In this document: piece by piece, positions 46,349 to 55,166 of the stretch
Layout of the letters: each line of letters begins with the position of its first letter
Numbering within the stretch: position 1 is the first letter of the stretch
From: Actinomycetota bacterium
GTDB lineage: Bacteria; Actinomycetota; Acidimicrobiia; Acidimicrobiales; CADCSY01
DNA length: 64,000 nucleotides
Direction of reading: 5' to 3'
Assembly (NCBI GenBank): GCA_004366205.1
Contig: SIRW01000090.1
Span: 1 to 64,000, forward strand
Notes under the pieces: model-generated
Seen by the model: only the letters and a program-made list of their open reading frames with translations
The model's database searches: none
What the model was told of the DNA's origin: nothing
Made by a program: the position numbers and the translations under genes

Positions 46349-47377
46349 ATGAAGGTCGACCTGATGACGACCGGCGCCCCGCTGCGCCGCATCCAGCAGC
46401 TCGCTCGGGACGCCGAGGCGGCCGGGTTCTCGGGCCTGGTGATCACCGAGGCGGGCCGCACCGCGTACCTGTCGTGCGCCGCCGCGGCCCTCGCCGCGGA
46501 TCTCGACCTGGCCACGGGCATCGCCGTGGCCTTTCCTCGCAGCCCCATGGTCACCGCCCAGATCGCCTGGGAGCTGGCGGAGACGTCGGGCGGACGGTTC
46601 CGGTTGGGGCTCGGAACGCAGGTGCGGGCGCACGTGGAGCGCCGCTACGCCAGCACCTTCGACCCGCCCGGGCCCCGGCTGCGCGAGTACGTCGAGGCGG
46701 TGCGGGCTGCGTTCCGGGCGTTCCGTGGCGACGAGAAGCTGGCCTTCGACGGCGAGTACTACCAGCTCTCGCTGCTGCCGAGGCAGTGGTCGCCGGGTCC
46801 CATCGACGTCGCCGACCCGCCGATCGACGTGGCCGCCGTGAACCCGTGGATGCTGCGGATGGCCGGAGCGGTCGCCGACGGCGTGCACGTGCACCCGCTC
46901 AACACCCCGACCTACCTGGAAGCCACCGTTCGGCCCGAGGTCGCCGCCGGCGCCGAGGCCGCAGGCCGATCGACGGCCGACGTGCAGCTGATCGTCCCGG
47001 CGTTCACCGCCGTGGGCGACACCGACGAGGAGCAGGCGCGCTGGTGGGAGATGGCCCGCATGCAGGTCGCGTTCTACGGCTCGACCCCCAACTACGCCTT
47101 CGTGTTCGAGCAGGTGGGCCACGAGGGCACCACCGAGCGGATCCGGGAGCGGCAAAAGGCCGGCGACCTGGCCGGCATGGCCGGCGCCGTCCCTGACGAG
47201 CTGCTCGAGCACTTCGTCGTGCGGGGCACGTGGGACGAGCTGGCGGGCCTGCTCCGCGACCGGTACCAGGGGGTGGCCGACCGGGTCGTGCTCTACTTCG
47301 CGGGCATGGCCTGGCAGGGCGAGCCGGCGAGCCTGGCCCGGTGGGGCGACGCGATCCGCCCGCTCGTCGCCGCCTGA
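46349..47377 (+). CDS. LLM class (F420-dependent type) oxidoreductase
   Basis: ARDAEAAGFSGLVITEAGRTAYLSCAAAALA, GIAVAFPRSPMVTAQIAWELAETSGGRFRLGLGTQVRAHVERRY. Confidence 0.92.
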   Translation: MKVDLMTTGAPLRRIQQLARDAEAAGFSGLVITEAGRTAYLSCAAAALAADLDLATGIAVAFPRSPMVTAQIAWELAETSGGRFRLGLGTQVRAHVERRYASTFDPPGPRLREYVEAVRAAFRAFRGDEKLAFDGEYYQLSLLPRQWSPGPIDVADPPIDVAAVNPWMLRMAGAVADGVHVHPLNTPTYLEATVRPEVAAGAEAAGRSTADVQLIVPAFTAVGDTDEEQARWWEMARMQVAFYGSTPNYAFVFEQVGHEGTTERIRERQKAGDLAGMAGAVPDELLEHFVVRGTWDELAGLLRDRYQGVADRVVLYFAGMAWQGEPASLARWGDAIRPLVAA

Positions 47378-47393
47378 GTTGGCGGGACCGGGA

Positions 47394-48074
47394 TCAGGGA
47401 GCGGTGTCGAACCGGTAGCCGGCTCCCCGGACGGTCGTGATCCCCGCGGTCCCGGCCCGGTCCAGCTTCTGCCGCAGCCGGCGAACGTGCTCGGTCACGG
47501 TGGACTCGCTCTGCCACTCCGGGGACGAGCGCCAGACCGCACGGAGGAGCTCGGCCCGGCTCCAGGACCGGCCCGGCGTACCGGCGAGCGTGGCCAGCAG
47601 GTCGAACTCCTTGGCGGTGAGCTCGACGGGCCTCCCGTCCACGGTCACCGTGCGGGCGTCGCGGTCGATCACGAGGCCCCCGTGGCGCAGCAGGCCTGCC
47701 GGCCGGTGGCGGCGCACCACCGACCGCACCCGCGCCGCCAGCTCCCGCGGCGGAAAGGGCTTCACCACGTAGTCGTCGGCGCCCAGGTCGAGACCCTCGA
47801 CGCGCTCGTGCTCCTCACCCCGCGCCGTCAGCAGGATGACGGGCACCCCGTAGCGGGAGCGGATCAGGCCGAGTAGCTCGAGACCGTCGCCGTCGGGCAT
47901 CACCACGTCGAGCAGCACCACGTCCGGCCGGGCGCGCTCCAGGTGCGCCCGGGCCGCGGAGGCGGTGGCCGCCTCGCTGACGTCGAAGCCCTCGAGCCGC
48001 AGGACGTCGGCGACGGTGCTGCGGACGTCGGCGCGGTCGTCCACCACGAGCACGGCGCCTCCCAGCTGCACCAT
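47394..48074 (-). CDS. OmpR/PhoB-type response regulator
   Basis: VLVVDDRADVR, VVLLDVVMPDGDGLELL, K in DDYVVKPF; winged-helix C-terminus VTEHVRRLRQKLDRAGTAGITTVRGAGYRFD. Confidence 0.95.
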   Translation of the reverse strand: MVQLGGAVLVVDDRADVRSTVADVLRLEGFDVSEAATASAARAHLERARPDVVLLDVVMPDGDGLELLGLIRSRYGVPVILLTARGEEHERVEGLDLGADDYVVKPFPPRELAARVRSVVRRHRPAGLLRHGGLVIDRDARTVTVDGRPVELTAKEFDLLATLAGTPGRSWSRAELLRAVWRSSPEWQSESTVTEHVRRLRQKLDRAGTAGITTVRGAGYRFDTAP

Positions 48075-48085
48075 ACGGGGCGCAG

Positions 48086-48187
48086 GCTACGCCGGTGCGA
48101 GCGCCCGCCGTTGCATCGTCACAGCAGGACCGTCCCGGCCCCGCTCCCGGCAGCTACGCCGGTGCGAGCGCCCGCCGTTGCAGCGTC
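48086..48187. repeat. 35-bp direct repeat pair (48086-48120 and 48153-48187)
   Basis: GCTACGCCGGTGCGAGCGCCCGCCGTTGCA(T/G)CGTC, one mismatch; second copy is the 3' end of the CAP-domain gene. Confidence 0.9.
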
Positions 48188-49071
48188 GCGGCGATGCCGG
48201 CCGCCGCGAGCAGGGCGACGACGCCGAGCCCCGCCGCCAGCGCCGAGCCGCCCACCGGGGCGGTGGCGACGGTCGAGCGCCGGACCCCGGCGGTCCCGCT
48301 GCGGGCAGCCGGCGGGTCGGCAGGAAGCCGCAGGGTCACGCCGCGCGCGGCGAGGGCGCCGGGCGCCGCCCGCTCCTGGGTCGCGCCCGGGTCGCTCCCA
48401 GCCCGCCCGTCCGCGGCGGGCGCCTGGGGCGGTGGTGGCATCACCGTGGCGGGCGAGGACGACGCCGCCGGCGCGGCCGGCGCCGACGAGGGGGCCGGCG
48501 CCGGCGCGGCCGACTCGAGGAAGCCCTGGGTCACGAAGTACCGGCCGTCGCTGTCGCGGACGACCCCGATGCCCACGGCGTCGAAGCGGGGGCTCAGGAT
48601 GTTGGCCCGGTGGCCTTCGCTGGCCATGAGCCGGCGGTGGGCGTCGTCCACGTCGGGGTTGAGCGCCACGTTCTCGCCGAGCGAGCGGGCACCGAGGCGC
48701 TGGCGGGTCTGGGCGGTGAAGTACTCGTCGTTGTGCCAGATCGTGCCGGCGTCGGCCATGCGGGCGCTGTGCTCCTCGGCGATCACCCGCACGTCGTCGC
48801 GCCAGGCGAGCGCCGGCAGCCCGGCGGCCGCCCGGTCGCGGTTGACCAGCTCGAGCAGCCGGTCCGCCGCCTGCCGTACGACCCCCGGATCCGGCGGTTG
48901 CTCCCCCTGCCTCGCGGGCGGCGCCTCCTGCTCCTCGGGCGGCTCCTCCGGGCGGCACGAGCCCACGACCGAGGTCACCAGGTCGCACGCGTGGGCGTGC
49001 GGGGCGCCGGCCACCCCGAGGGCGGCGCCGGCCAGCATCGTCATCCCCAGGAACCTCACGATCCGTGCCAT
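48154..49071 (-). CDS. secreted CAP (SCP/PR1) domain protein with C-terminal TM
   Basis: LVNRDRAAAGLPALAWRDDVRVIAEEHSARMADAGTIWHN, LGENVALNPDVDDAHRRLMASEGHRANIL; Pro/Ala-rich linker; C-terminal TM. Confidence 0.92.
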   Translation of the reverse strand: MARIVRFLGMTMLAGAALGVAGAPHAHACDLVTSVVGSCRPEEPPEEQEAPPARQGEQPPDPGVVRQAADRLLELVNRDRAAAGLPALAWRDDVRVIAEEHSARMADAGTIWHNDEYFTAQTRQRLGARSLGENVALNPDVDDAHRRLMASEGHRANILSPRFDAVGIGVVRDSDGRYFVTQGFLESAAPAPAPSSAPAAPAASSSPATVMPPPPQAPAADGRAGSDPGATQERAAPGALAARGVTLRLPADPPAARSGTAGVRRSTVATAPVGGSALAAGLGVVALLAAAGIAATLQRRALAPA

Positions 49072-49193
49072 GGGGACGTTCTCGACACCCTCCGTGAGCC
49101 TGGTGAGTCAACAACCGCACAACTCGCCACGGACACGTGGCCCGATCGGGTGAGGCCCGGCGCGGGTGCCGGTGGTGGCGCTAGACCGGAGGC

Positions 49194-49853
49194 ATGGACC
49201 GACCCGATCCGCAGCCCGTGCAGATCGCCGACGGTCCCGCGGTGGTGGCCGGCGACCTCACCGTCCCGGGAGGCGCCAAAGGGCTGGTGATCTTCGCCCA
49301 CGGCAGCGGCAGCAGCCGCCACAGCGGACGCAACAAGTCAGTGGCGGCGGCGCTGAACGACGCGGGCCTGGCCACGCTGCTCATGGACCTGCTCACCCGG
49401 GACGAAGAGGCGGTCGACCTGCGGACCCGCGAGCACCGCTTCGACATCCCCCTGCTCGGCCGCCGGCTGGTCGCGGCCGTGGACTGGGCGGGGACCGACG
49501 ACCGCTGCCGGGATCTCGCCGTCGGCTGCTTCGGCGCAAGCACCGGCGCCGCCGCCGCGCTCATCGCCGCGGCCGAGCGGCCCGAGGTGGTCAGGGCCGT
49601 CGTCTCGCGCGGCGGCCGCCCCGACCTGGCCGGTGGTGCCCTGGCCGCCGTGCGCTGCCCCACCCTCCTCATCGTCGGCGGGGAGGACCGTGTCGTGCTG
49701 GACCTGAACCGGCAGGCGGCCGCGCACCTGAGGGCGCCGGTCGTGGTGGAGGTCGTACCGGGAGCCGGGCACCTCTTCGAGGAGCCGGGAGCGCTCGATC
49801 AGGTCGCGATGCTGACCGCCGCCTGGTTCACCCGCCACCTGGACAGCGGGTGA
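49194..49853 (+). CDS. alpha/beta hydrolase, dienelactone hydrolase-like
   Basis: GLVIFAHGSGSSRHSGRN, CFGASTGAAAALIAA, PGAGHLFEEPGAL. Confidence 0.9.
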   Translation: MDRPDPQPVQIADGPAVVAGDLTVPGGAKGLVIFAHGSGSSRHSGRNKSVAAALNDAGLATLLMDLLTRDEEAVDLRTREHRFDIPLLGRRLVAAVDWAGTDDRCRDLAVGCFGASTGAAAALIAAAERPEVVRAVVSRGGRPDLAGGALAAVRCPTLLIVGGEDRVVLDLNRQAAAHLRAPVVVEVVPGAGHLFEEPGALDQVAMLTAAWFTRHLDSG

Positions 49854-50057
49854 GCAGGCCCGGGGCTCAGGTCGCGGGCAGCAGCGGGTCCGGGTCGCCG
49901 GCTTCGACGTCGTGAGGCTCGTGCCAGCGGATGACGGCACCCAGGCGCCGGAACGTCGCCAGGACCCCAGGGCGCGCGGAGCGCGCGTGCGGCGTGCGCA
50001 TGACCGACACCTTCCCACATCCAGGACCGGGCAACCGCGCAGAAGGCGTGAAAGCGG

Positions 50058-50543
50058 TCACCCCGTGCGGTGCTCGTCGGGGCCGCCGTCCAGGTTCGTG
50101 CTGCCCTCCCGCAGCACGAACGAGATGCGCCCCTCCGCCTCCAGCACGCCGTAGGCGACGTCGGCCAGGTCGGCGATGCCGTGCTCCCGGGCGCTGCCGA
50201 GCAGGTCGTCGACCGAGATCCGCTCGCGCCGCAGCGCCGCGTCGTTCACCCGGCCGTCGTGCACCAGCACCACCGGGGTGCCCTCGATGCCCCGCCGCAG
50301 GAACCTCGAGCGCAGCGCCAGCCACGAGAACAGAAGCACCCACAGCACGATCGTCGACACGGCCAGCACGGCGCCCGTCGCCGAGCTGTCGTCGAGGGTG
50401 ACGGCGCTCTCGATCAGGTCGCCGAGCACCACGAGCAGCAGCAGCTCGAAGGCGCTCATCTCCGAGAGCGTCCGCTTGCCCATGGCCCGGGTCACACCCC
50501 AGAGCAGCAGGAACAGCACGCTGGCCCGGATCACGATCTCCAC
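50058..50543 (-). CDS. DUF421 (YetF-like) membrane protein
   Basis: GKRTLSEMSAFELLLLVVLGDLIESAV, DGRVNDAALRRERISVDDLLGSAREHGIADLADVAYGVLEAEGRISF. Confidence 0.9.
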   Translation of the reverse strand: MEIVIRASVLFLLLWGVTRAMGKRTLSEMSAFELLLLVVLGDLIESAVTLDDSSATGAVLAVSTIVLWVLLFSWLALRSRFLRRGIEGTPVVLVHDGRVNDAALRRERISVDDLLGSAREHGIADLADVAYGVLEAEGRISFVLREGSTNLDGGPDEHRTG

Positions 50544-50553
50544 GGGACCCTCC

Positions 50554-51102
50554 TCACGGCAGCACCCACGTCGCCAGCTCCAGCTCGACCTGCCCGCCCG
50601 CGGCGTCGGCGACGGTGACCGTCGCCCGCTGACGGCCCGCGGCGCCCGGCGCCGCTCGCAGCCCGATGCGCACCCGGGCCTGCTCACCGGTAACGGCGAA
50701 GTGCCACCGCACGAGGTCGCCGTCGACCTGCTCGGCCGCAGGCGCAGGCACGGGATCGACACCGGTGAACGAGCCCAGGTACCCGGCGGGCAGGGCGACG
50801 GTGAGCCGACCACCCAGGCCGCCGCGGCGGCGGGCCGAGACCTCGATCGAGGCATCCATGCTTCCCCGGGTCACCGACGCGTGGGTGACGGCGACCTCGA
50901 GGCCGGCGCCGGCCGCCCGCACCTCGTGGCGCCGCACGCCGAGGGTGCCGGTGGCGCCAGCGGCGACGAAGACCGCCAGCAGCACGACAGCGGCGCGCCG
51001 GACGAGGACCGTGCGGGTCCGGACGGTGTGCGCCGCGCCGTCCGGCGCGGTCGGTGTGCTCGGCGGCACGGCGGAACCATTCCCCCGCGCGGACGCGGGC
51101 AA
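50554..51102 (-). CDS. hypothetical membrane-anchored protein
   Basis: One N-terminal TM, beta-rich remainder; fits gap between genes. Confidence 0.55.
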   Translation of the reverse strand: MPASARGNGSAVPPSTPTAPDGAAHTVRTRTVLVRRAAVVLLAVFVAAGATGTLGVRRHEVRAAGAGLEVAVTHASVTRGSMDASIEVSARRRGGLGGRLTVALPAGYLGSFTGVDPVPAPAAEQVDGDLVRWHFAVTGEQARVRIGLRAAPGAAGRQRATVTVADAAGGQVELELATWVLP

Positions 51103-51112
51103 CCCCTGGGCC

Positions 51113-51589
51113 TCAGCGCCGGTAGACGAGCGCCCGCCACTCGCCGGTGAGCGGCAGGGGGCTCAGCAGCTCACCGGACCGGAGGAGCCAGTCGAGCGTG
51201 TCCGCGTGCGGCGTGTCGGGCGGCGCGGCGACGATGAGGCCGTGCCGGGGGCTGTCCTGGAGCACGGCCCAGCGCCCCGGCAGCGGGTGGGACCGCTCGG
51301 CGAGCAGGGCGGCGGCTCGCGATCCCGCCCCGTGCTGGATGCCGAGGGCCACGTGCTCGACCCCCTTGCGGGTGCGCTCGTGGGGCATCCAGGTGCACAC
51401 CGGAACCGACGGCCCCCGGCCCGAGAACACGCCGAGGGTGCGGTCGTCGGGCGGAGCGAGCTCGGCGGGCAACCCCGGTTGCAGGTTCAGCCAGCCGCGG
51501 GTGGCGGCCACCTCGGCCATGGCGACGAGCACGTCGGTGCGCTCGTCGTGCCAGAAGGTGATGACCTCCGGCGGCCGGCGGCGCATCAC
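51113..51589 (-). CDS. hypothetical protein
   Basis: MRRRPPEVITFWHDERTDVLVAMAEVAATRGWLNLQP; overlaps DoxX gene start/stop. Confidence 0.6.
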   Translation of the reverse strand: MMRRRPPEVITFWHDERTDVLVAMAEVAATRGWLNLQPGLPAELAPPDDRTLGVFSGRGPSVPVCTWMPHERTRKGVEHVALGIQHGAGSRAAALLAERSHPLPGRWAVLQDSPRHGLIVAAPPDTPHADTLDWLLRSGELLSPLPLTGEWRALVYRR

Positions 51590-52098
51590 GAGCTCCGGCC
51601 CGGCCGCCAGCACGCGCCGAGCAGGAAGGCGGCGCCCCCGCCGCCCGCCCCGGCGGCGATGGCGAGACCGGTCCAGCCGGCGAGCCCGTCGAGGCCGAGG
51701 AGGTGGTCGAGGCTGATCCGCCCCGCGCCGAGCGCGCCGAGGGCGACGCCCAGCACGGTGAGCACCATGACGTACTCCCAGCCCTCGCCGGGCCGGAAGA
51801 TGAAGAACCCGTTGCCGCGGTGGTTGATGATCCAAGCGACGAGCATGACCCCGACGACGGCTGCTGCGGCCAGCGGGGTCAGCAGGCCGGCAAGCAGCAG
51901 GGCGCCGGCGGCCAGCTCGGTGACGCTGGCGAGCCAGGCGTGCAGGCGGGCCGGCCGCATCCCCAGGCTGGCGAACCACCCGGCGGTGCCGTCGATGCGC
52001 CCGCCTCCGAAGATGTGGTTCCAGCCGTGGGCGATCATGACGGCACCGACCGCCAGTCGGAGCAGCAGCAGGGCGAGGTCGGTGGCGCCGGGGTCCAC
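51586..52098 (-). CDS. DoxX family membrane protein
   Basis: LLRLAVGAVMIAHGWNHIFGGG, TELAAGALLLAGLLTPLAAAAVVGVMLVA. Confidence 0.9.
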   Translation of the reverse strand: MDPGATDLALLLLRLAVGAVMIAHGWNHIFGGGRIDGTAGWFASLGMRPARLHAWLASVTELAAGALLLAGLLTPLAAAAVVGVMLVAWIINHRGNGFFIFRPGEGWEYVMVLTVLGVALGALGAGRISLDHLLGLDGLAGWTGLAIAAGAGGGGAAFLLGACWRPGRSS

Positions 52099-52162
52099 GG
52101 TTCCATCATCGCAGCCGCGCCCGGCCGCCACGGTCGGGGATCCCACCCCTCGACCCTTGACC

Positions 52163-52284
52163 GTTCTCGAGGCTCAGCGCACCGGAACCCGGCGCGCTCA
52201 GCCTCGAGTTCGCGCCGCCCGGGGTTCTCGAGGCTCAGCGCACCGGAACCCGGCGCGCTCAGCCTCGAGTTCGCGCCGCCCGGG
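52163..52284. repeat. perfect 61-bp tandem duplication, each unit containing a long hairpin
   Basis: Two identical units GTTCTCGAGGCTCAGCGCACCGGAACCCGGCGCGCTCAGCCTCGAGTTCGCGCCGCCCGGG; each folds CTCGAGGCT...AGCCTCGAG. Confidence 0.95.
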
Positions 52285-52291
52285 GCGGCGG

Positions 52292-52657
52292 TCAGCGGGG
52301 GCGGGCGCGGAAGCGGTCGAGCTGGCGGCGCTCCCGCTTGGTCGGCCGGCCGGTGCCGCGGGCCCGCACGAACGCCGGGGGCGCATCGTCCCGCACGACC
52401 GGCGGGCTGTGATCCCGGTAGCAGGCCAGGGCCCGCGGTGCGCCGACCCGCTTGTCGATGGCGTCGAGCACCTCGAGCACCCGGGTGCGCCCGGGGACGG
52501 TCGCCTCCACCCGGTCGCCGACCCGGACGGTCGTCGCCGGCTTGGCGGGCGCGCCGTTGACGCGCACGTGGCCGCCCCGGCATGCGCCCGTCGCGGCCGA
52601 GCGGGTCTTGTAGATCCGCACCGCCCAGAGCCACCGGTCGACGCGCGCCTCGGCCAC
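52292..52657 (-). CDS. S4 domain RNA-binding protein, Hsp15-like
   Basis: RVDRWLWAVRIYKTRSAATGACRGGHVRVNGAPAKPATTVRVGDRVEA. Confidence 0.92.
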   Translation of the reverse strand: MAEARVDRWLWAVRIYKTRSAATGACRGGHVRVNGAPAKPATTVRVGDRVEATVPGRTRVLEVLDAIDKRVGAPRALACYRDHSPPVVRDDAPPAFVRARGTGRPTKRERRQLDRFRARPR

Positions 52658-52693
52658 GCTCCATCGTCGCGCGCCGTCGTAGGCTCGGTGCCC

Positions 52694-52963
52694 ATGTGCC
52701 GGAACATCACGACGCTCCGAGGGCTCGAGCCGCCCGCCACCAGCGAGGAGATCGAGGCGGCCGCCCGGCAGTACGTCCGGAAGGTGAGCGGCGTGGCCAA
52801 GCCCTCGGGGGCGACCGGCGAGGCGTTCGAGCTCGCGGTGCGGCGCATCGCCGCCGCCACCACCGATCTGCTCGACACGCTGCCCGCCCGGCGCCAGCCT
52901 CGCAGGACGCTCCCCCCGCTGCGGCGCCCCGAGGTGCGCGCCCGGCTCGACCTCGACCGCTGA
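52694..52963 (+). CDS. DUF2277 family protein
   Basis: MCRNITTLRGLEPPATSEEIEAAARQYVRKVSG. Confidence 0.92.
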   Translation: MCRNITTLRGLEPPATSEEIEAAARQYVRKVSGVAKPSGATGEAFELAVRRIAAATTDLLDTLPARRQPRRTLPPLRRPEVRARLDLDR

Positions 52964-53068
52964 CCGGCGCCACGACCCACGTGATCGGCGGGCCGGCCGG
53001 GCGTCACCCGGCATGCGGCACCGCGGGTTCGGGTACCTCCGCCGGTAGCGTCCACCGGGAGGATCCGC

Positions 53069-53347
53069 ATGCGCGCCGAGGTACAGCACAACGTCGAGGC
53101 GTCCCGCTACGAGCTGGTCCACGACGGCCGGGTCGTCGGCGTCGCCGACTACCGCGTGCGGGACGGCGCCGTGGTGTTCCCCCACACCGAGGTCGATCCC
53201 GCCCTCCGGGGGCAAGGCCTCGCCGCCCAGCTCGTGCGCCACGCCCTCGACGACGTCCGGAGCACGGGCCGGCGCGTCGTGCCCTCGTGCTGGTACGTGG
53301 CCCGGTTCATCGACGACAACCCCGAGTACGCCGACCTCGTCGCCTGA
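53069..53347 (+). CDS. GNAT-related N-acetyltransferase, YjdJ/YidJ type
   Basis: FPHTEVDPALRGQGLAAQLVRHALDDVRSTGRRVVPSCWYVARFI. Confidence 0.9.
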   Translation: MRAEVQHNVEASRYELVHDGRVVGVADYRVRDGAVVFPHTEVDPALRGQGLAAQLVRHALDDVRSTGRRVVPSCWYVARFIDDNPEYADLVA

Positions 53348-53366
53348 AGGCGACCCGCCCCGCGGA

Positions 53367-55166
53367 TCAGCGGTAGGCGGCCGCCTGGATGCGGTAGAGC
53401 TCGGCGTACCGACCGCCCCCGGCGAGGAGCTCGTCGTGCGTGCCGACCTCGACCACGCGGGCGCCGTCCAGCACGACGATGAGATCGGCCATCCGAACGG
53501 TCGAGAACCGATGGGAGACGAGCACGGTGATCCGGCCGTTGGTCCCGGCCCCGGGATCGCGCCTGGCGGCGTCGGCGTAGCGCTCGAACAGGGCGTGCTC
53601 CGTCTCGGCGTCGAGCGCCGCGGTGGGCTCGTCGAGCACGAGGAGCAGCGGGGCGTCCCGCATGAAGCCGCGGGCCAGTGCGAGCTTCTGCCACTGACCG
53701 AACGACACCTCCACGCCGCCGGGCCACGTCGGACCGAGCTGCGTCGCCAGCCCGGCGGTCAGGCGCTCCACCACGTCGCCGGCGCCGGCCCGACCCACCG
53801 CCGTGACCACCGCCGGCTCGTCGTTCAGGCGGGGGATGTCGCCGACGCCGATCGTGTGGCGGGCGACGAGCTCGAAGCGGAAGAAGTCCTGGAAGGCGCC
53901 GGCGAGCCGGGCACGCCACTCGTCGGGACGGATCGAGCAAAGGTCGACACCGTCGACCGTGATCCGACCCCTGGTCGGGCGGTAGTACTGGCAGAGGAGC
54001 TTCACGAGCGTCGTCTTCCCCGCCCCGTTCTCACCGACGACGGCGACGACCGCGCCGGCGGGGAGGTGCAGGTCGACGTCCTCGAGCACGAGCCGGTCGG
54101 TGCCGGGATAGGCGAACGAGACGCCCTCGAGCTGGATGCCCTCGGTCAGCCGGTCCGGCGCGGGCTGATCGGCGTCGACGACGAGGCCGGCTGCGTAGTC
54201 CTCCAGCCAGGCGAGCCGCTTGGAGCCGTCGAGCCAGATTCCGCGCAGGAAGCCGACCTCGCCGACGGTGGCCGCGATGTAGGCGGACAGCCGGGCGCCG
54301 GCGGCGAGCACGAGGAGCACGGCACCGGGTGAGGCATCGTGCCCCGACGACACGAAGACGATGGCGCCGACGTAGGCCAGCCCGAACACGGTCCAGGCCA
54401 CCGTGTGGGACACGGCGCTGCCCCACCGGGCGGCCGCCACCGGGGCGTACCAGCGCTCCCAGGCGGCGCGCCGGTCGGCGACGAGGCGCTCGCCGATGCC
54501 GGTGACGCGCACCTCCTTGCCGGGCGCGGCGGTCGTGGCGGTCTGGAACAGGTGCCGGGCGAGGCGCTCAGCCTGGGCGCCGCGCTCCTCGGCGGCCCGC
54601 TCGACACCCGGCCGCCAGGTGGAGGACAGCACCGTGGGCGCGGCGAACAGACCGAGCAGCGCCAGGGCGGGGTGGACCGACACCAGCAGACCGATGGTCA
54701 CGCTCAGACGCAGGATCCAGCCCGCGGTGGTGAACAGCGACATGTACAGGTGGTCGAGCACGAAGACCTGGTCGCGCAACACGGCAAGCCGGTCCAAGTG
54801 GTCCGGCCGCTCGTGGTGCTCGATGCTCGACACCGACGCCTGCAGCCGGGCGACGTGCGACTCGAGCGCGATGGTCACCCGGTCGCGGAAGCGCCGCTGC
54901 GTGCGGTCGCTCATCACCCGCAGGAACCACGTCGCGGTGGCCGAGACCCCCAGGCCCAGGGCGGCCACGTGGACCATCGTGCGGTTCGCCTCGAGCACCC
55001 CGTCGGCGAGGAGCATCAGCCACAGGGCCAGCAGGGCGTCAGGCAAGGCGGCGAGCAGCGACAGGCCGAACGCCACGACGAGCAGGCGGGGCTCGGCCTC
55101 GTAGCCCCGCTTGACCATCCGCCACATGGCGGGGATCGCCGGGGGTAGGTCGTCAGTCGAGGACAT
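53367..55166 (-). CDS. ABC exporter, fused TMD-NBD
   Basis: Walker A GENGAGKTTLVKLL, signature VSFGQWQKLALARG, LLLVLDEPTAALDAE; six-TM N-terminus. Confidence 0.93.
   Translation of the reverse strand: MSSTDDLPPAIPAMWRMVKRGYEAEPRLLVVAFGLSLLAALPDALLALWLMLLADGVLEANRTMVHVAALGLGVSATATWFLRVMSDRTQRRFRDRVTIALESHVARLQASVSSIEHHERPDHLDRLAVLRDQVFVLDHLYMSLFTTAGWILRLSVTIGLLVSVHPALALLGLFAAPTVLSSTWRPGVERAAEERGAQAERLARHLFQTATTAAPGKEVRVTGIGERLVADRRAAWERWYAPVAAARWGSAVSHTVAWTVFGLAYVGAIVFVSSGHDASPGAVLLVLAAGARLSAYIAATVGEVGFLRGIWLDGSKRLAWLEDYAAGLVVDADQPAPDRLTEGIQLEGVSFAYPGTDRLVLEDVDLHLPAGAVVAVVGENGAGKTTLVKLLCQYYRPTRGRITVDGVDLCSIRPDEWRARLAGAFQDFFRFELVARHTIGVGDIPRLNDEPAVVTAVGRAGAGDVVERLTAGLATQLGPTWPGGVEVSFGQWQKLALARGFMRDAPLLLVLDEPTAALDAETEHALFERYADAARRDPGAGTNGRITVLVSHRFSTVRMADLIVVLDGARVVEVGTHDELLAGGGRYAELYRIQAAAYR

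Noticed and set aside
49867-50001. Possible 44-aa - strand ORF MRTPHARSARPGVLATFRRLGAVIRWHEPHDVEAGDPDPLLPAT
   Set aside because: Plausible small protein but no recognisable family and too short to support from sequence alone.
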